Origin: Thermoanaerobaculia bacterium
GTDB lineage: Bacteria; Acidobacteriota; Thermoanaerobaculia; Gp7-AA8
Assembly: GCA_017883205.1 (NCBI GenBank)
Contig: JADGNZ010000018.1
Span: 47,941-111,940, forward strand
Direction of reading: 5' to 3'
DNA length: 64,000 bases
Shown here: positions 1 through 9,169 of the stretch, piece by piece
Layout of the letters: every line of letters starts with the position of its first letter
Numbering within the stretch: the stretch's first letter is position 1
Translations under genes and position numbers: made by a program
The notes under the pieces: model-generated
What the model saw: the letters and a program-made list of their open reading frames with translations, nothing else
What the model was told of the DNA's origin: nothing
The model's database searches: none

Positions 1-317
1 ATGGTGCGTCCGATCATGCCGGCGCCGAGGATGACGAGTAGTAAGGGCCACGATGAGTTGTAAGTCAGGCCGTACCAATGAAGCGTCACAGCCTGCAGCC
101 ACGCGCCCACTGCAATCAACCACATCCCCGACCAGATCGAGCGGCGATGAGCAAGCTTCGACATCCCGACCAACACGATGAAGAGCGGCCACCACGATCC
201 AAGGTTCCACGAAAAGTCCGCAATTCGAAGACGCTGGAGAAGCAGCAAGGAACCGCCCCCGATCAGGAGCAAGCCCCAGAAAACGCCGTCGGCATTGATC
301 CGCCGCCGATTGCTCAT
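1..317 (-). CDS. Partial LiaI/LiaF-type small membrane protein (DUF5668-like)
   Basis: The gene runs off the left edge. Translation from the ATG at 317 begins MSNRRRINADGVFWGLLLIG and continues with about four short hydrophobic segments separated by WxP-type turns, as in the membrane part of LiaI/LiaF-type proteins that sense cell-envelope stress. The start overlaps the stop of the upstream gene (ATGA, 314-317), so the two are translationally coupled. Only about 105 residues are visible, so any C-terminal domain is unknown. Confidence 0.7.
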   Translation of the reverse strand, partial: MSNRRRINADGVFWGLLLIGGGSLLLLQRLRIADFSWNLGSWWPLFIVLVGMSKLAHRRSIWSGMWLIAVGAWLQAVTLHWYGLTYNSSWPLLLVILGAGMIGRT

Positions 318-1030
318 ACTGCCTCCGCCGCGACGCTCTTGATCTCGACGCCGCCCATGATTGCCAGCCCGTTGACGATCAGCCTGCGGCCGCCCGGTGC
401 TGCTTTGGTTCGGATCTCCGCGCCGCCCATGATCGGAACGGTGTTGCCGACGACTTCCCACCCGTCGGGCACCTTGATCTCGATGCCGCCCCACATCACG
501 AACAGCTCGATCGTCGCCGGTCCCTGCTCCATGTCCGCCTTTCTCAGGTCGAGCTCACATCCGCCCATGAAGGCAATGATCCGAGCGCCCGTGTAGGCGC
601 GGGAGTCGACTTTGATTTTGCGGACGCCGAGGATTGCCCAAACGGTTGAGTCGGACTGGTTGGACACGGACGGCAGGCGAAAACCGAAGGCGTGAGCGAC
701 GATCCCGATTCCGGCCAGGATCAGCGCGGCCGGCCAGAGGTCGAAGATCGAAAAGCGAAAATCGACGGTGTTGGATAACAGGATGAGAGCGCCGATGCCG
801 ATCACGAACGCGCCGAGAACCCTGTGCCCGGCGTTCTGAAACGTGAGGATGCCGATGGCGATCAGGACGAGCGGCCAGTAAGTAAGGTAGCGGTCCGCGT
901 CGATCAGATCGAGGTTGTCGAGAGTCAGCAGCACGCCGAGGATCGCGAAGAAGACTCCGATGATGAGCTTGAAGCCTGAGATGCCCGCCACCCCATCCGG
1001 AGCCTGTTTCTGTGTGAGTGTCATGTTCAT
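314..1030 (-). CDS. LiaF-like membrane protein with C-terminal toastrack domain
   Basis: A 238-residue protein. The N-terminal half holds about four hydrophobic helices (residues 15-115); the C-terminal half is a soluble beta-rich repeat with GG-containing strands (IAFMGGCELDL, WGGIEIKVP, IMGGAEI, IMGGVEIK) typical of the LiaF/VraT-like C-terminal domain. Family role: envelope-stress sensing or signalling at the membrane, often beside a histidine kinase. I chose the ATG at 1030 because AAGGA lies six bases upstream; an ATG ten codons earlier (1060) is also open. It overlaps the next small membrane gene by four bases. Confidence 0.8.
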   Translation of the reverse strand: MNMTLTQKQAPDGVAGISGFKLIIGVFFAILGVLLTLDNLDLIDADRYLTYWPLVLIAIGILTFQNAGHRVLGAFVIGIGALILLSNTVDFRFSIFDLWPAALILAGIGIVAHAFGFRLPSVSNQSDSTVWAILGVRKIKVDSRAYTGARIIAFMGGCELDLRKADMEQGPATIELFVMWGGIEIKVPDGWEVVGNTVPIMGGAEIRTKAAPGGRRLIVNGLAIMGGVEIKSVAAEAV

Positions 1031-1124
1031 GAGAAATCCTTTCGTCAACGACAGGCGCAAGATACGGAGCGTTGCGAACTGCGTCTGCGCGCCACCGGCG
1101 AACGGCGGTTAATAGGCGGCGAAT

Positions 1125-1168
1125 GGAGTGCGAGCGTCTCGCTCGCGGCGGCGAGGCGTCTCGCCTCG
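1125..1168. repeat. Tandem double-hairpin repeat, copy 1
   Basis: Two adjacent hairpins in the divergent intergenic region: GCGAGCG-tct-CGCTCGC, then CGAGGCG-tct-CGCCTCG, preceded by GGAGT. A homologous unit with compensating stem changes lies at 38136-38180. The rest of 1061-1255 shows only possible promoter sequence. Confidence 0.75.
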
Positions 1169-1217
1169 CCGTATTTCCTGGCAAGAGAGACCAGGCAAAC
1201 GGGATCGCCGCGGCCCG

Positions 1218-1248
1218 TTGCCGTTGACCGCGGGGCGCTCGTTATACT
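1218..1248 (+). promoter_or_regulatory. Putative leaderless promoter of the GH47 gene
   Basis: A TATACT -10-like hexamer at 1243-1248 ends seven bases before the ATG at 1256, which would put the transcript start at or next to the start codon. The best -35 candidate is TTGCCG at 1218 with a long 19-bp spacer. No ribosome binding site is seen. Confidence 0.45.
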
Positions 1249-1255
1249 CCGCTGC

Positions 1256-2596
1256 ATGAGGCAACGAATCGTCGCCGGGGCCGCGGTTTTCCTGTTCGCA
1301 CACGCATTGCTCGCCACGCCACCGATCGATCGCGTGGCCATGCAGGCCCAAGTTCGCGCCGAGTTTCTCTATTCGTGGAAGGCGTACGAGAAGTACGCCT
1401 GGGGCCACGACGAGCTGCGTCCGCTGAGCAAACAACCGCGCGACTGGTATGGCGAATCGCTTCTGATGACGCCAGTGGATTCGCTCGACACGCTGCTTCT
1501 GATGGGACTCAACGATGAAGCGGATAAGGCAAAGACGCTGATCGTCGAGAAGCTAAACTTCGACAAAGACATCTCCGTCAAGGTCTTCGAGATCACGATC
1601 CGCGAGCTCGGCGGTCTCCTTTCCGCCTACGAAATGACCGGCGACCCGCGCCTCCTTCACCTCGCCGACGACCTCGGCACCCGCTTGCTTCCGGCGTTCA
1701 ACACGCCTACCGGCATGCCGTACATGTACGTCAATCTGCGCACGGGGAAGACGAGCGGCGCGCGATCGAATCCCGCCGAGGTCGGAACGTTGATTCTCGA
1801 GTTCGGAACGCTCAGCAAACTGACGAACAAGCCGGTCTACATGGAGAAAGCAAAGCGCGCGCTCGTCGAGCTCTACAAACGCCGCTCCAAGATTGACCTC
1901 GTCGGCGAAGAGATCGACGTCGAGACCGGCGCGTGGGTCAGCAAAGCGAGTCACGTCGGCGGCGGGATCGACTCGTATTACGAGTACGTGCTGAAGTGCT
2001 CGCGCCTTTTCGGTGACAAAGAGTGTGAGTCGATGTGGCAGACGAGCATTCGAGCGGTCAACAAGCATCTCGCAGACGAAGCTCCATCAGGTCTCTGGTA
2101 CGGCGAAGTGGACATGAACAGCGGCAAGCGCACGAATCCTGAATTCGGCGCTCTCCACGCCTTCCTCCCCGCCGTTCTCGTGCTCGGCGGCGACACGAAA
2201 CGTGCCCGACGCCTCGAAGAATCGTGCTTCCGCATGTGGACGCTCAGCGGCATCGAGTCCGAGGTTCTCAACTACCGCACGATGACGATCAAATCGCCTG
2301 GATACCAACTACGCCCCGAGATCATCGAGTCCGCCTACTACCTCCACCACGCCACCCACGACGCCCGCTACCTGATGATGGGCAAGACCTACTTCGATGC
2401 CATCGTCGCCCACTGCCGCACGGACGCCGGCTACACAACGTTGAAGAGTGTGGTGACGATGGAAAAAGGCGACCTGATGCCAAGCTACTTCCTCGCCGAG
2501 ACGCTCAAGTACCTTTACCTGCTGTTCGCTCCGGACTCCGCGCTCGACCTCGACAAGGTGGGGTTCAACACGGAGGCGCATCCGCTGAGGAGGTAG
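1256..2596 (+). CDS. Secreted glycoside hydrolase family 47 alpha-mannosidase-like protein
   Basis: A 446-residue protein with an N-terminal signal peptide (IVAGAAVFLFAHALLATP). It carries the landmarks of GH47, the Class I alpha-1,2-mannosidases that trim Man residues of N-glycans in eukaryotes: AWGHDELRPLS near residue 50, VDSLDTLLLMGL, FNTPTGMPY, a DSYYEY(V/L)LK segment, LRPEIIESAYYLHHAT, SYFLAETLKYLYLLF and the terminal FNTEAHP whose Thr binds calcium. The pattern is full length, so an active exported enzyme is likely. GH47 is uncommon in bacteria. The substrate (host or fungal glycans, or bacterial mannan) cannot be told from the sequence. Confidence 0.93.
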   Translation: MRQRIVAGAAVFLFAHALLATPPIDRVAMQAQVRAEFLYSWKAYEKYAWGHDELRPLSKQPRDWYGESLLMTPVDSLDTLLLMGLNDEADKAKTLIVEKLNFDKDISVKVFEITIRELGGLLSAYEMTGDPRLLHLADDLGTRLLPAFNTPTGMPYMYVNLRTGKTSGARSNPAEVGTLILEFGTLSKLTNKPVYMEKAKRALVELYKRRSKIDLVGEEIDVETGAWVSKASHVGGGIDSYYEYVLKCSRLFGDKECESMWQTSIRAVNKHLADEAPSGLWYGEVDMNSGKRTNPEFGALHAFLPAVLVLGGDTKRARRLEESCFRMWTLSGIESEVLNYRTMTIKSPGYQLRPEIIESAYYLHHATHDARYLMMGKTYFDAIVAHCRTDAGYTTLKSVVTMEKGDLMPSYFLAETLKYLYLLFAPDSALDLDKVGFNTEAHPLRR

Positions 2597-2618
2597 AAAG
2601 CGGAGATAAGGGAATTCA

Positions 2619-2721
2619 CAGATCAGAGATCAGAGACGAGAGATAAGAGATAAGAGGAAACATCGCTGATGACCATCTTTTGCCTCTTGTCCGCTGTCAC
2701 TTAACTCTTGTCTCTGATTTC
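2619..2721. repeat. AGAGATCAGAGA-type word repeat with inverted arms
   Basis: Between two convergent genes lies a reiterated AGATCAGAGA/GAGATAAGAGATAAGAGG stretch (2619-2657), followed by roughly complementary CTCTTGTC / TCTTGTCTCTGATTTC (2682-2721). Transcribed, it would fold into a long imperfect hairpin, so it may serve as a bidirectional terminator. Confidence 0.5.
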
Positions 2722-2731
2722 TTTGCTCCTT

Positions 2732-4624
2732 TCACAGCGTTATGTTCTCACCGCCTGCCTCCGGTACCTGGAACGACGGTTCTCCCAGCGGCAGCGCAAT
2801 GTAGAACGTCGATCCGGAGCCGGGAGTGCTTTCGACGAGAACCTCTCCCCCGTGATCGGCGATGATCTGGTGCACGACGGCGAGACCGAGTCCGGTACCT
2901 CCGTACTTTTTCGTCGTATAGAGCGGCTCGAAAATGTGTTCGAGCGCTTCGGGTGGAATGCCCAGGCCGCGATCGCGCACGAACAGCGCCGCGAATCGAT
3001 GCGGGTTCGCCAGCCGCTCCCGTAGGAAGGGGATCGTTGCAGCAGATGCGGCGCCGATCGCGATGATCGCGCCGGCGGGGCTGGCATCGCTTGCGTTCCT
3101 TATGAGATTGGCCACTACCTGTGAGAGTTGTTCCGAGTCGGCGTCGATGATGAGAGACTCCGCCGTTGCCACTTCGAGTTTCCGATCGCGAATCATCAGG
3201 CGCGCTTCTTCGCTGAAGTTGCGTACCCACTCGCCAAGATCCAATGATGCCAGCCGAGGTTCAGCCGGGCTTGCGAAGCGAAGGATCTGATTGCTGACCG
3301 CACGGCCTCTCTTTACGGCATTGAGGATGTGCTTGAGCGGCTTCTGCAGAATGGCATCGTCGCCGGCATTGCGGCTGAGGATCTCTGCGAACGGCTGAAT
3401 TCCCATGAGCACGTTGTTGAACTCGTGAGCAACCGAGGCCGCGACGCGGCCGAGCGATGAAACGCGTACGGCCTGATCGACTTTCCGTTCCATCTCCTTC
3501 TGTTTCGTGATGTCGCGGAAAGCGACGACAACGCCCCTCCTTCGCCCTTCGCTATCGAGCTTCGGAGCGACCACGTAGTCGACGTGAAACGACGTTCCAT
3601 CCCTGCGCCAGAAGACGTCGTCGTTCACGTTCCGCACGACGCCGTCGGCAATGGTGGCGAGTATCGGGCAGTCATCCTGGTGACGCGAAGTGCCGTCAGG
3701 CCGGGAGTGATGAATTGTTTCGTGCGCGGGCTTTCCAATGAGATCTGATGATTCCCATCCGAGCATTGCAGCGGCCGCGGAGTTCTCGAAGGTGATGTTA
3801 CCGAAGATGTCCAGGCCGTGCACGCCATCAGCGATCGAATTCAGGATCGCCACATAACGGCGACGCAGCTGCTCCGAGGCATCGAGCGCCTCATGCCGTT
3901 CGGTGATGTCGCGAAAGCTCACCACGTTGGCGGCATCGCCACGCCGGTTGGCCCGCACGACCTCCAGATAGCGCCACGTTCCGTCACTGTGACGGTATCG
4001 CAGGTCCATCCTGTGCGACGGTTGGAGGCCATCGTCGCCGTCGTCAAAGTGCTGGCGGGCCGTCATCACGTCATCCGGGTGAATCAGTGAGAAATGGTTG
4101 CTTCCGACGAACTCCTCGACGGAGTAGCCGAGCACTCGTGCGATAGAAGGGTTGGAGTAAAGGATGCTTCCCTCGCGATCGACCAGGGCGATCCCGTCCG
4201 AGCAGTCCTCGACAAGGCTGCGGAATTTCGCGTCCGATGCCCGTAGGTCGTTTTGGGCGCGACTGCGCGCGAACGCGTAACGGATCGAACGCACGATCGT
4301 CTCCGCCGCCGCATCTTTGATCAGGCAGTCCTGGGCTCCCTGCGCGATTGCATCGAGCGCGGCCTGCTCATGGCTGTTCCCGGTGATGATGACGATAGGA
4401 ATGCCTGCGGCCCGTTTGTGGAGGGTTTCAGAACCATGACTGTCAGGGAGCATCAGATCGAGCAGGATGACGTCGACATGCGTTGAGCGGAGCACGGCCA
4501 GCGCATCCGAAAGCCGCTCCACGGACGTGACCTCGAACGAGGGTGAGCGCAAAATGTCCTGGATCATTTGCGCATCGGCGGGAGTGTCTTCAATGAGCAG
4601 AACGCGGAGAGGCGGGACGGACAT
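2732..4624 (-). CDS. Receiver-PAS-PAS sensor histidine kinase
   Basis: A 630-residue soluble kinase with no membrane segments. Order: receiver domain (1-120; acidic pair in LLIEDTPAD, phospho-acceptor in LLDLMLPDS, Lys in IKD), PAS 1 (about 130-245), PAS 2 (255-375), then a HisKA dimerisation helix with the phospho-acceptor in VAHEFNNVLMG and an ATPase domain with N box NLIRNASDAS, G1 DRGLGIPPE, F box FEPLYTTK and G2 GGTGLGLAV. A receiver at the N-terminus suggests control by an upstream kinase. Its receiver is paralogous to that of the next upstream gene (SVERLSDA versus AVERLSDS), so the locus grew by duplication and the kinase probably signals within it. Confidence 0.92.
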   Translation of the reverse strand: MSVPPLRVLLIEDTPADAQMIQDILRSPSFEVTSVERLSDALAVLRSTHVDVILLDLMLPDSHGSETLHKRAAGIPIVIITGNSHEQAALDAIAQGAQDCLIKDAAAETIVRSIRYAFARSRAQNDLRASDAKFRSLVEDCSDGIALVDREGSILYSNPSIARVLGYSVEEFVGSNHFSLIHPDDVMTARQHFDDGDDGLQPSHRMDLRYRHSDGTWRYLEVVRANRRGDAANVVSFRDITERHEALDASEQLRRRYVAILNSIADGVHGLDIFGNITFENSAAAAMLGWESSDLIGKPAHETIHHSRPDGTSRHQDDCPILATIADGVVRNVNDDVFWRRDGTSFHVDYVVAPKLDSEGRRRGVVVAFRDITKQKEMERKVDQAVRVSSLGRVAASVAHEFNNVLMGIQPFAEILSRNAGDDAILQKPLKHILNAVKRGRAVSNQILRFASPAEPRLASLDLGEWVRNFSEEARLMIRDRKLEVATAESLIIDADSEQLSQVVANLIRNASDASPAGAIIAIGAASAATIPFLRERLANPHRFAALFVRDRGLGIPPEALEHIFEPLYTTKKYGGTGLGLAVVHQIIADHGGEVLVESTPGSGSTFYIALPLGEPSFQVPEAGGENITL

Positions 4625-4732
4625 TTGTAGGTGACATAGTCAAGGTCGATGCCGCATGTAAGTCTTTGAAGGCATAGGGACGACGGTGACCGCAAAGCGA
4701 CGAGATTTCGTCGATCGACGAGATTGTGGACA

Positions 4733-6178
4733 TCAGGGCGACGGCCGGAAACGGGCCGGATCGATGCGGTGTTTGCGCAGCTTCGAGTAGAGCGTCGTCG
4801 GCCGGATGCCGAGACGTTCTGCTGCGCCGGCCGAGCCTCCTACCTTTCCCCCGCTTCCGCTCAACGCCTGTTCGATCGCCGATTTCTCGATCTCGGCAAG
4901 CCGCAGCGGGAGCGCTCCCCCGCGGCTCGCGTGGACCGGCTGCCGCGGAAAAAGCGCCGGGGCCACGACCAACGCTGGGCCCGAGGAGAGGATCACCGCG
5001 CGCTCGATCACATTCTCCAGCTCGCGCACGTTTCCAGGCCAGGCGTACTCCACCAGCCGAGCCATGCTTCCCTGCGAGATTCGGGTGATCGGTTTGTCGC
5101 TTCGGCTCGCGAACGCCTTCGTGAAATGCTCCACCAGCGGAGGGATGTCTTCACGACGCTCGCGAAGCGGCGGGATCTGGATGGGAAAAACGCTGAGACG
5201 GTAGAAGAGATCATTTCGAAAGGTCCCTTCGCTGACCATCTTCATCAGATCGCGGTTCGTGGCGGCGATGACGCGGGCGTTAGCACGCAGTGTTTGCGTG
5301 CCGCCAACGCGTTCGAAGGTCCGCTCCTGAAGGACGCGGAGAAGGGTCACCTGCACCTCGCCCGGCAGCTCGCCCACCTCGTCGAGAAAGATCGTTCCTC
5401 GGCTGGCCAGCTCGAAGCGGCCGATGCGACGCTGCATCGCGCCCGTGAATGCGCCTCGCTCGTGTCCGAACAACTCACTGGCGATCAACGACACCGGCAG
5501 CGCGGCCGAATGAACGGCGATCACCGGGCCGCCGGCTCGCTGCGAGCGGCGATGAATCTCGCGGGCGATCAGCTCCTTGCCCGTTCCGGTCTCTCCGGCG
5601 ATCAATACCGTGGCGTCGGTCGGCGCGACTTTGTCGACGTTCGACAATACCGATCGAATGGCGTGCGAAACGCCGATGACGGAGCCCATGAGCAGGCGTT
5701 CATCGATCTCATTCCTGAGAAAAACGTTCTCATCAACCAACTCCTCAACGCGCTTGCGGCCGCTGTTCTCGGCCAGGGCTCGGAGTCGAATCTCCGAGAC
5801 GTGATTGCGCTCGAACGCATAGCGGATCGACCGCACGATCGTCAACGCATCCGCTTCTTCCTTGATCAGATAATCCTGCGCTCCTTGCGCTATTGCTCGG
5901 AGAGCCGCTTGCTCGTCGGCTTTTTCGCTAAGGACCACGACGGCGATTCCGGGAGCGCGCTCCATGATGATCCGTAGCGTCTCGGCGCCACAATTCTCGG
6001 TTAGCGGCAGGTCGAGCAGAATGGCGTCGATGTGTGTAAGGTGGAGCACCGCCGGACTGTCCGAAAGCCGCTCCACGGCGGTCACGTCAAACGACGGCGC
6101 GGTCAGGATGTTTTGGATTCGTTGTACGTCGGTTGGGTTCGTTGCGATGAGTAGAACATGGATCGGCGAATTCGGCAT
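4733..6178 (-). CDS. NtrC-type sigma54 activator with degenerate receiver
   Basis: A 481-residue response regulator: receiver (1-125), coiled linker, sigma54-interaction AAA+ domain (about 165-400) with Walker A GETGTGKE, the sigma54 loop GAFTGA and Walker B IFLDEVGEL, and a Fis-type helix-turn-helix ending (ERLGIRPTTLYSKLRKH). The receiver keeps the phospho-acceptor (LLDLPLTEN) but the usual acidic pair is replaced by ATN (LLIATNPTD), so magnesium-dependent phosphorylation may be lost. A TATACA box ends six bases before the ATG, consistent with a leaderless start. Its AAA+ part is nearly identical to that of the gene at 6285. Confidence 0.92.
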   Translation of the reverse strand: MPNSPIHVLLIATNPTDVQRIQNILTAPSFDVTAVERLSDSPAVLHLTHIDAILLDLPLTENCGAETLRIIMERAPGIAVVVLSEKADEQAALRAIAQGAQDYLIKEEADALTIVRSIRYAFERNHVSEIRLRALAENSGRKRVEELVDENVFLRNEIDERLLMGSVIGVSHAIRSVLSNVDKVAPTDATVLIAGETGTGKELIAREIHRRSQRAGGPVIAVHSAALPVSLIASELFGHERGAFTGAMQRRIGRFELASRGTIFLDEVGELPGEVQVTLLRVLQERTFERVGGTQTLRANARVIAATNRDLMKMVSEGTFRNDLFYRLSVFPIQIPPLRERREDIPPLVEHFTKAFASRSDKPITRISQGSMARLVEYAWPGNVRELENVIERAVILSSGPALVVAPALFPRQPVHASRGGALPLRLAEIEKSAIEQALSGSGGKVGGSAGAAERLGIRPTTLYSKLRKHRIDPARFRPSP

Positions 6179-6284
6179 TGACCCTGTATAGACAAGGGGC
6201 GTACCGCCCGTAACTCACTGAAAACAAGGTGCAAATGATACTCAGCCGCGGTCAGGTTTTCGTCGATCGACGAAAACCTGAACA

Positions 6285-7766
6285 TCATCGCGCGCGTTTG
6301 AAGCGGGCCGGATCAACGTGGTGCTTGCGCAGCTTCGAATAGAGCGTCGTCGGACGAAGACCGAGGCGGGCCGCCGCGCCGGCGGGACCTCCTACGCGGC
6401 CGCCACTATCCGTCAATGCCTCCTCAATCGCCGATTTTTCCATTTCTTCCAGCCGGAGCGGCAGCGCGCCCCTCCGGCTCGTTTTTCCCGCCGGCGGCGG
6501 ACAGAGGCCGGGCGCGACAATGAGATCGTTTCCCGGTGCAAGAATCACCGCGCGCTCGATGACATTCTCCAGCTCGCGCACATTGCCTGGCCACGAGTAC
6601 TCCATCAGCCGGGCCATGCTCGCCTTGGCGATGCGCTTGATCGGCTTCTCGAGCTGCCGGGCGAATACCTTCGTGAAGTGCTCGACAAGTGCCGGGATGT
6701 CTTCGCGGCGTTCGCGAAGCGACGGGACGTGAATGGGAAAGACGCTGAGGCGATAGTAGAGATCCTCACGAAAGGTCCCTTCGCCAACCATCTTCAAAAG
6801 ATCGCGGTTCGTGGCCGCGATCACCCGCGCCTCGCTGCGCAACGTCTGGATTCCGCCGACGCGCTCGAAGGTCCGCTCCTGCAGCACGCGCAAAAGCGCC
6901 ACCTGCATCTCGGGTGGCAGCTCACCTATTTCGTCGAGGAAGATCGTCCCTCGGGTGGCCAACTCGAAACGGCCGATGCGCCGTTGCATGGCGCCTGTGA
7001 AGGAGCCGCGCTCGTGCCCGAACAACTCGCTGGCGATCAGTCCGGCCGGCAGAGCCGCCGAATGGACGGCGATCATCGGTCCTCCAGCGCGCCGGGAGCG
7101 CCGATGAATTTCGCGCGCGATCAGCTCCTTCCCCGTCCCCGTCTCGCCGGTGATCAGGACCGTGGCATCGGTCGGAGCGACTTTGTCGACGTTCGACAGC
7201 ACGGATCGTATCGATCTCGAAACCCCGATGACGGATCCCATGAGCAGGCGTTCATCGATCTCATTGCGGAGAAGGACGTTCTCCTCCACAAGCTCCTCGA
7301 CACGCTTTCTGCTGATGACGGTGTTGGCGAGATTGAGAACGACGGTCAGCAGGAGAAGATCGATCTCCATTGGAAATTGCTGATCGGCCGACGCGGCAAC
7401 GAACGCGAGTTCCGACGCGCTGCCGCCAATGCTGACGGTAGCCCGGAGAGAGCGCGTTGCATCCAACGGATCGGGGATCGTCACCGCCGTGGAGTTGCCC
7501 GAGGCCAGCAGCCGCTCAGCCGCTGCCGCGACGCCGCTGGTATCAATGCCTCCCTGTTTCGCGCGCGCTGCCGCGATTGGCAGTTCATCGTGGAACAAAC
7601 AGACGTAAACGAACTCGAGGCCGAGGGTTCTTAGAAGCACCTCTGCCACGTCGTCGACAATCTGCGGCAAGCGGTATGCGGACCAGGCCGCTGGAAGCGC
7701 TGAGAGCGCGACCACCTCGCGGAACGCGTGGCGCAAGCGGGCACTGTCGGCACTCTCGCTCCTCAT
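6285..7766 (-). CDS. GAF-like sensor plus sigma54 activator (AAA+, Fis HTH)
   Basis: A 493-residue activator. Residues 1-160 resemble a GAF-type sensory domain in place of a receiver; then come a RKRVEELVEEN coiled linker, an AAA+ domain with Walker A GETGTGKE and Walker B IFLDEIGEL, and a Fis-type HTH. The sigma54 loop reads GSFTGA rather than GAFTGA. Linker to HTH is a close paralogue of the protein encoded at 4733-6178. The ATG overlaps the stop of the MEDS gene upstream (ATGA), so a MEDS-domain protein was once translated in tandem with this regulator. Confidence 0.9.
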   Translation of the reverse strand: MRSESADSARLRHAFREVVALSALPAAWSAYRLPQIVDDVAEVLLRTLGLEFVYVCLFHDELPIAAARAKQGGIDTSGVAAAAERLLASGNSTAVTIPDPLDATRSLRATVSIGGSASELAFVAASADQQFPMEIDLLLLTVVLNLANTVISRKRVEELVEENVLLRNEIDERLLMGSVIGVSRSIRSVLSNVDKVAPTDATVLITGETGTGKELIAREIHRRSRRAGGPMIAVHSAALPAGLIASELFGHERGSFTGAMQRRIGRFELATRGTIFLDEIGELPPEMQVALLRVLQERTFERVGGIQTLRSEARVIAATNRDLLKMVGEGTFREDLYYRLSVFPIHVPSLRERREDIPALVEHFTKVFARQLEKPIKRIAKASMARLMEYSWPGNVRELENVIERAVILAPGNDLIVAPGLCPPPAGKTSRRGALPLRLEEMEKSAIEEALTDSGGRVGGPAGAAARLGLRPTTLYSKLRKHHVDPARFKRAR

Positions 7767-8393
7767 GCCACGAGCTGGCTCCTCTCACGAAGCTGCTGAA
7801 GCATTTGCGCCGGTGGTACGTAGAAGAACGGGTTGTGCTGGAGGGCGTCTCCGACCCAAGCGGCCGGATGCGTGCGCATAACATCGAATAAGACGGAGCC
7901 GCTGAAGCGGGTGAGATCGTAGGCACAGATGACCCAGACATTGTGACGGGCATAGACCTCGTTCAACCGTGCTTCCAGCGCGATGAGCTCTCCATCAGGT
8001 ACATGATCTTCGAGCGCCCAATCCATGTCGCCGATGACGCGTGTGCGCCGATAACCGTTCTCGCCGGCAGCACTCATCAGGTGGTCGATCATTTCGAATG
8101 CCGAGTCTTGATCGATTACTCCCTGCCGCTCAGACTGGCCATGATATCACTTCCAACTGCCCGCTCCGCACGGCCGCTTCGGCATCGACACCAATCTCGG
8201 TCATGCGGCGCCTGTAGGCTTCGCGAAGATTGACATTGATGACGTGGATGGCCTTTTCGCCGGCAATCAAACCATCGAGGATAAATGGCGAGAGCCTTCG
8301 GAACGCCTCGTCCTTGTTGTGAAAGAACGCGCAGAGGGGATGAGCTCCGTTGAAAACCGCCTCAGCAAACCGCTTGCTGCTCGATGCGGACAT
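7763..8393 (-). pseudogene. Frameshifted MEDS-domain sensor gene
   Basis: The 5' part (8393 to 8130; SD GGGAGG) encodes MSASSSKRF...GQLEVISWPV then UGA. The 3' part (from about 8120 to 7763) continues in the +1 frame as ERQGVIDQDSAFEMIDHL to HNPFFYVPPAQML. Together they align end to end with the intact MEDS protein at 8507-9169 (CAFFH, KAIHV, GQL, HNPF segments). MEDS is the DcmR-type sensory domain of methanogens and methylotrophs. The break is at GTC-TGA-G around 8128-8134; one extra base restores the frame. Probable decay or sequencing error; no clear recoding signal is seen. Confidence 0.8.
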
Positions 8394-8506
8394 CGTTGCC
8401 TCCCGGTTCTGGCGCCTTGGGTTTGTGAGCAAGATAAGCTCCACCGCGAAGCGGCGGCGCAATTTCATGCGTTGAAAGGTGCATCGCAATTCAGCCTCGC
8501 GCTTAT

Positions 8507-9169
8507 TCAACTTAATCTCGATGCTCGCTCATCGGCTGCGATCTCGCCTCTTTCTCGAAGCTCGTGCAGCATTTGCTCCGGCGGAATGTAGAAAGGGTTG
8601 TGATGGAGAACGCCGCCGATGAGGGCTGCGTGGTGGGTGCGCATCACATCGAGTACGACGGAGCCGCCGGAGCGTGAGAGATCGTAGGCGCAGATGATCG
8701 GGTCGTCGTACCGAGTGAGGATCGTGTTCAGCATTGCCTCGTACGCCATGAGGGCGCCGGCGCGAATCTGATTCTGAAGCGCCCAACTCATGTAGCCGAT
8801 GCCGCGCGTCCGACGATACCCCTGCTTGCGGGCGGCATCCAGCACCTGGTCGATCATTTTCAGAGCGCGCTCCGGATCGAACTCACCGCCATCTAACAAA
8901 TGACTGTCCGGCCACGCGATGATGTCGAGTTGCCCGCTCTGCTCGACCGATGCGACGTCGATGCCGCCATCGCTTAGACGTCGCCGGTATTCTTCGCGGT
9001 CGTCGGCGTTGACCACATGAATCGCTTTCTCGTCCGCTGACAGACCCTCGGCAATGAACGGTAATAGCGTTCGCAATCCCTCATCCTCGCTATGAAAAAA
9101 CGCGCATAGATGACGATCGCCGTTGAGGACCGCTCCCCCGAAATTGATCTTGCTGTTCGATGTAGTCAT
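8507..9169 (-). CDS. MEDS-domain sensory protein (DcmR-like sensory domain)
   Basis: A 220-residue single-domain protein. CAFFHSEDEGLRTLLPFI, KAIHVVNADDREEYRRRL, ICAYDLSRSGGSVVLDVMRTH and HHNPFYIPPEQML match the MEDS family, found alone or fused to HTH or kinase domains as a presumed small-molecule sensor. SD GAGGGAGAG precedes the ATG. It lies upstream of a frameshifted paralogue and two sigma54 activators on the same strand, so it is probably an input component of that regulatory block. The ligand is not known. Confidence 0.85.
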   Translation of the reverse strand: MTTSNSKINFGGAVLNGDRHLCAFFHSEDEGLRTLLPFIAEGLSADEKAIHVVNADDREEYRRRLSDGGIDVASVEQSGQLDIIAWPDSHLLDGGEFDPERALKMIDQVLDAARKQGYRRTRGIGYMSWALQNQIRAGALMAYEAMLNTILTRYDDPIICAYDLSRSGGSVVLDVMRTHHAALIGGVLHHNPFYIPPEQMLHELRERGEIAADERASRLS

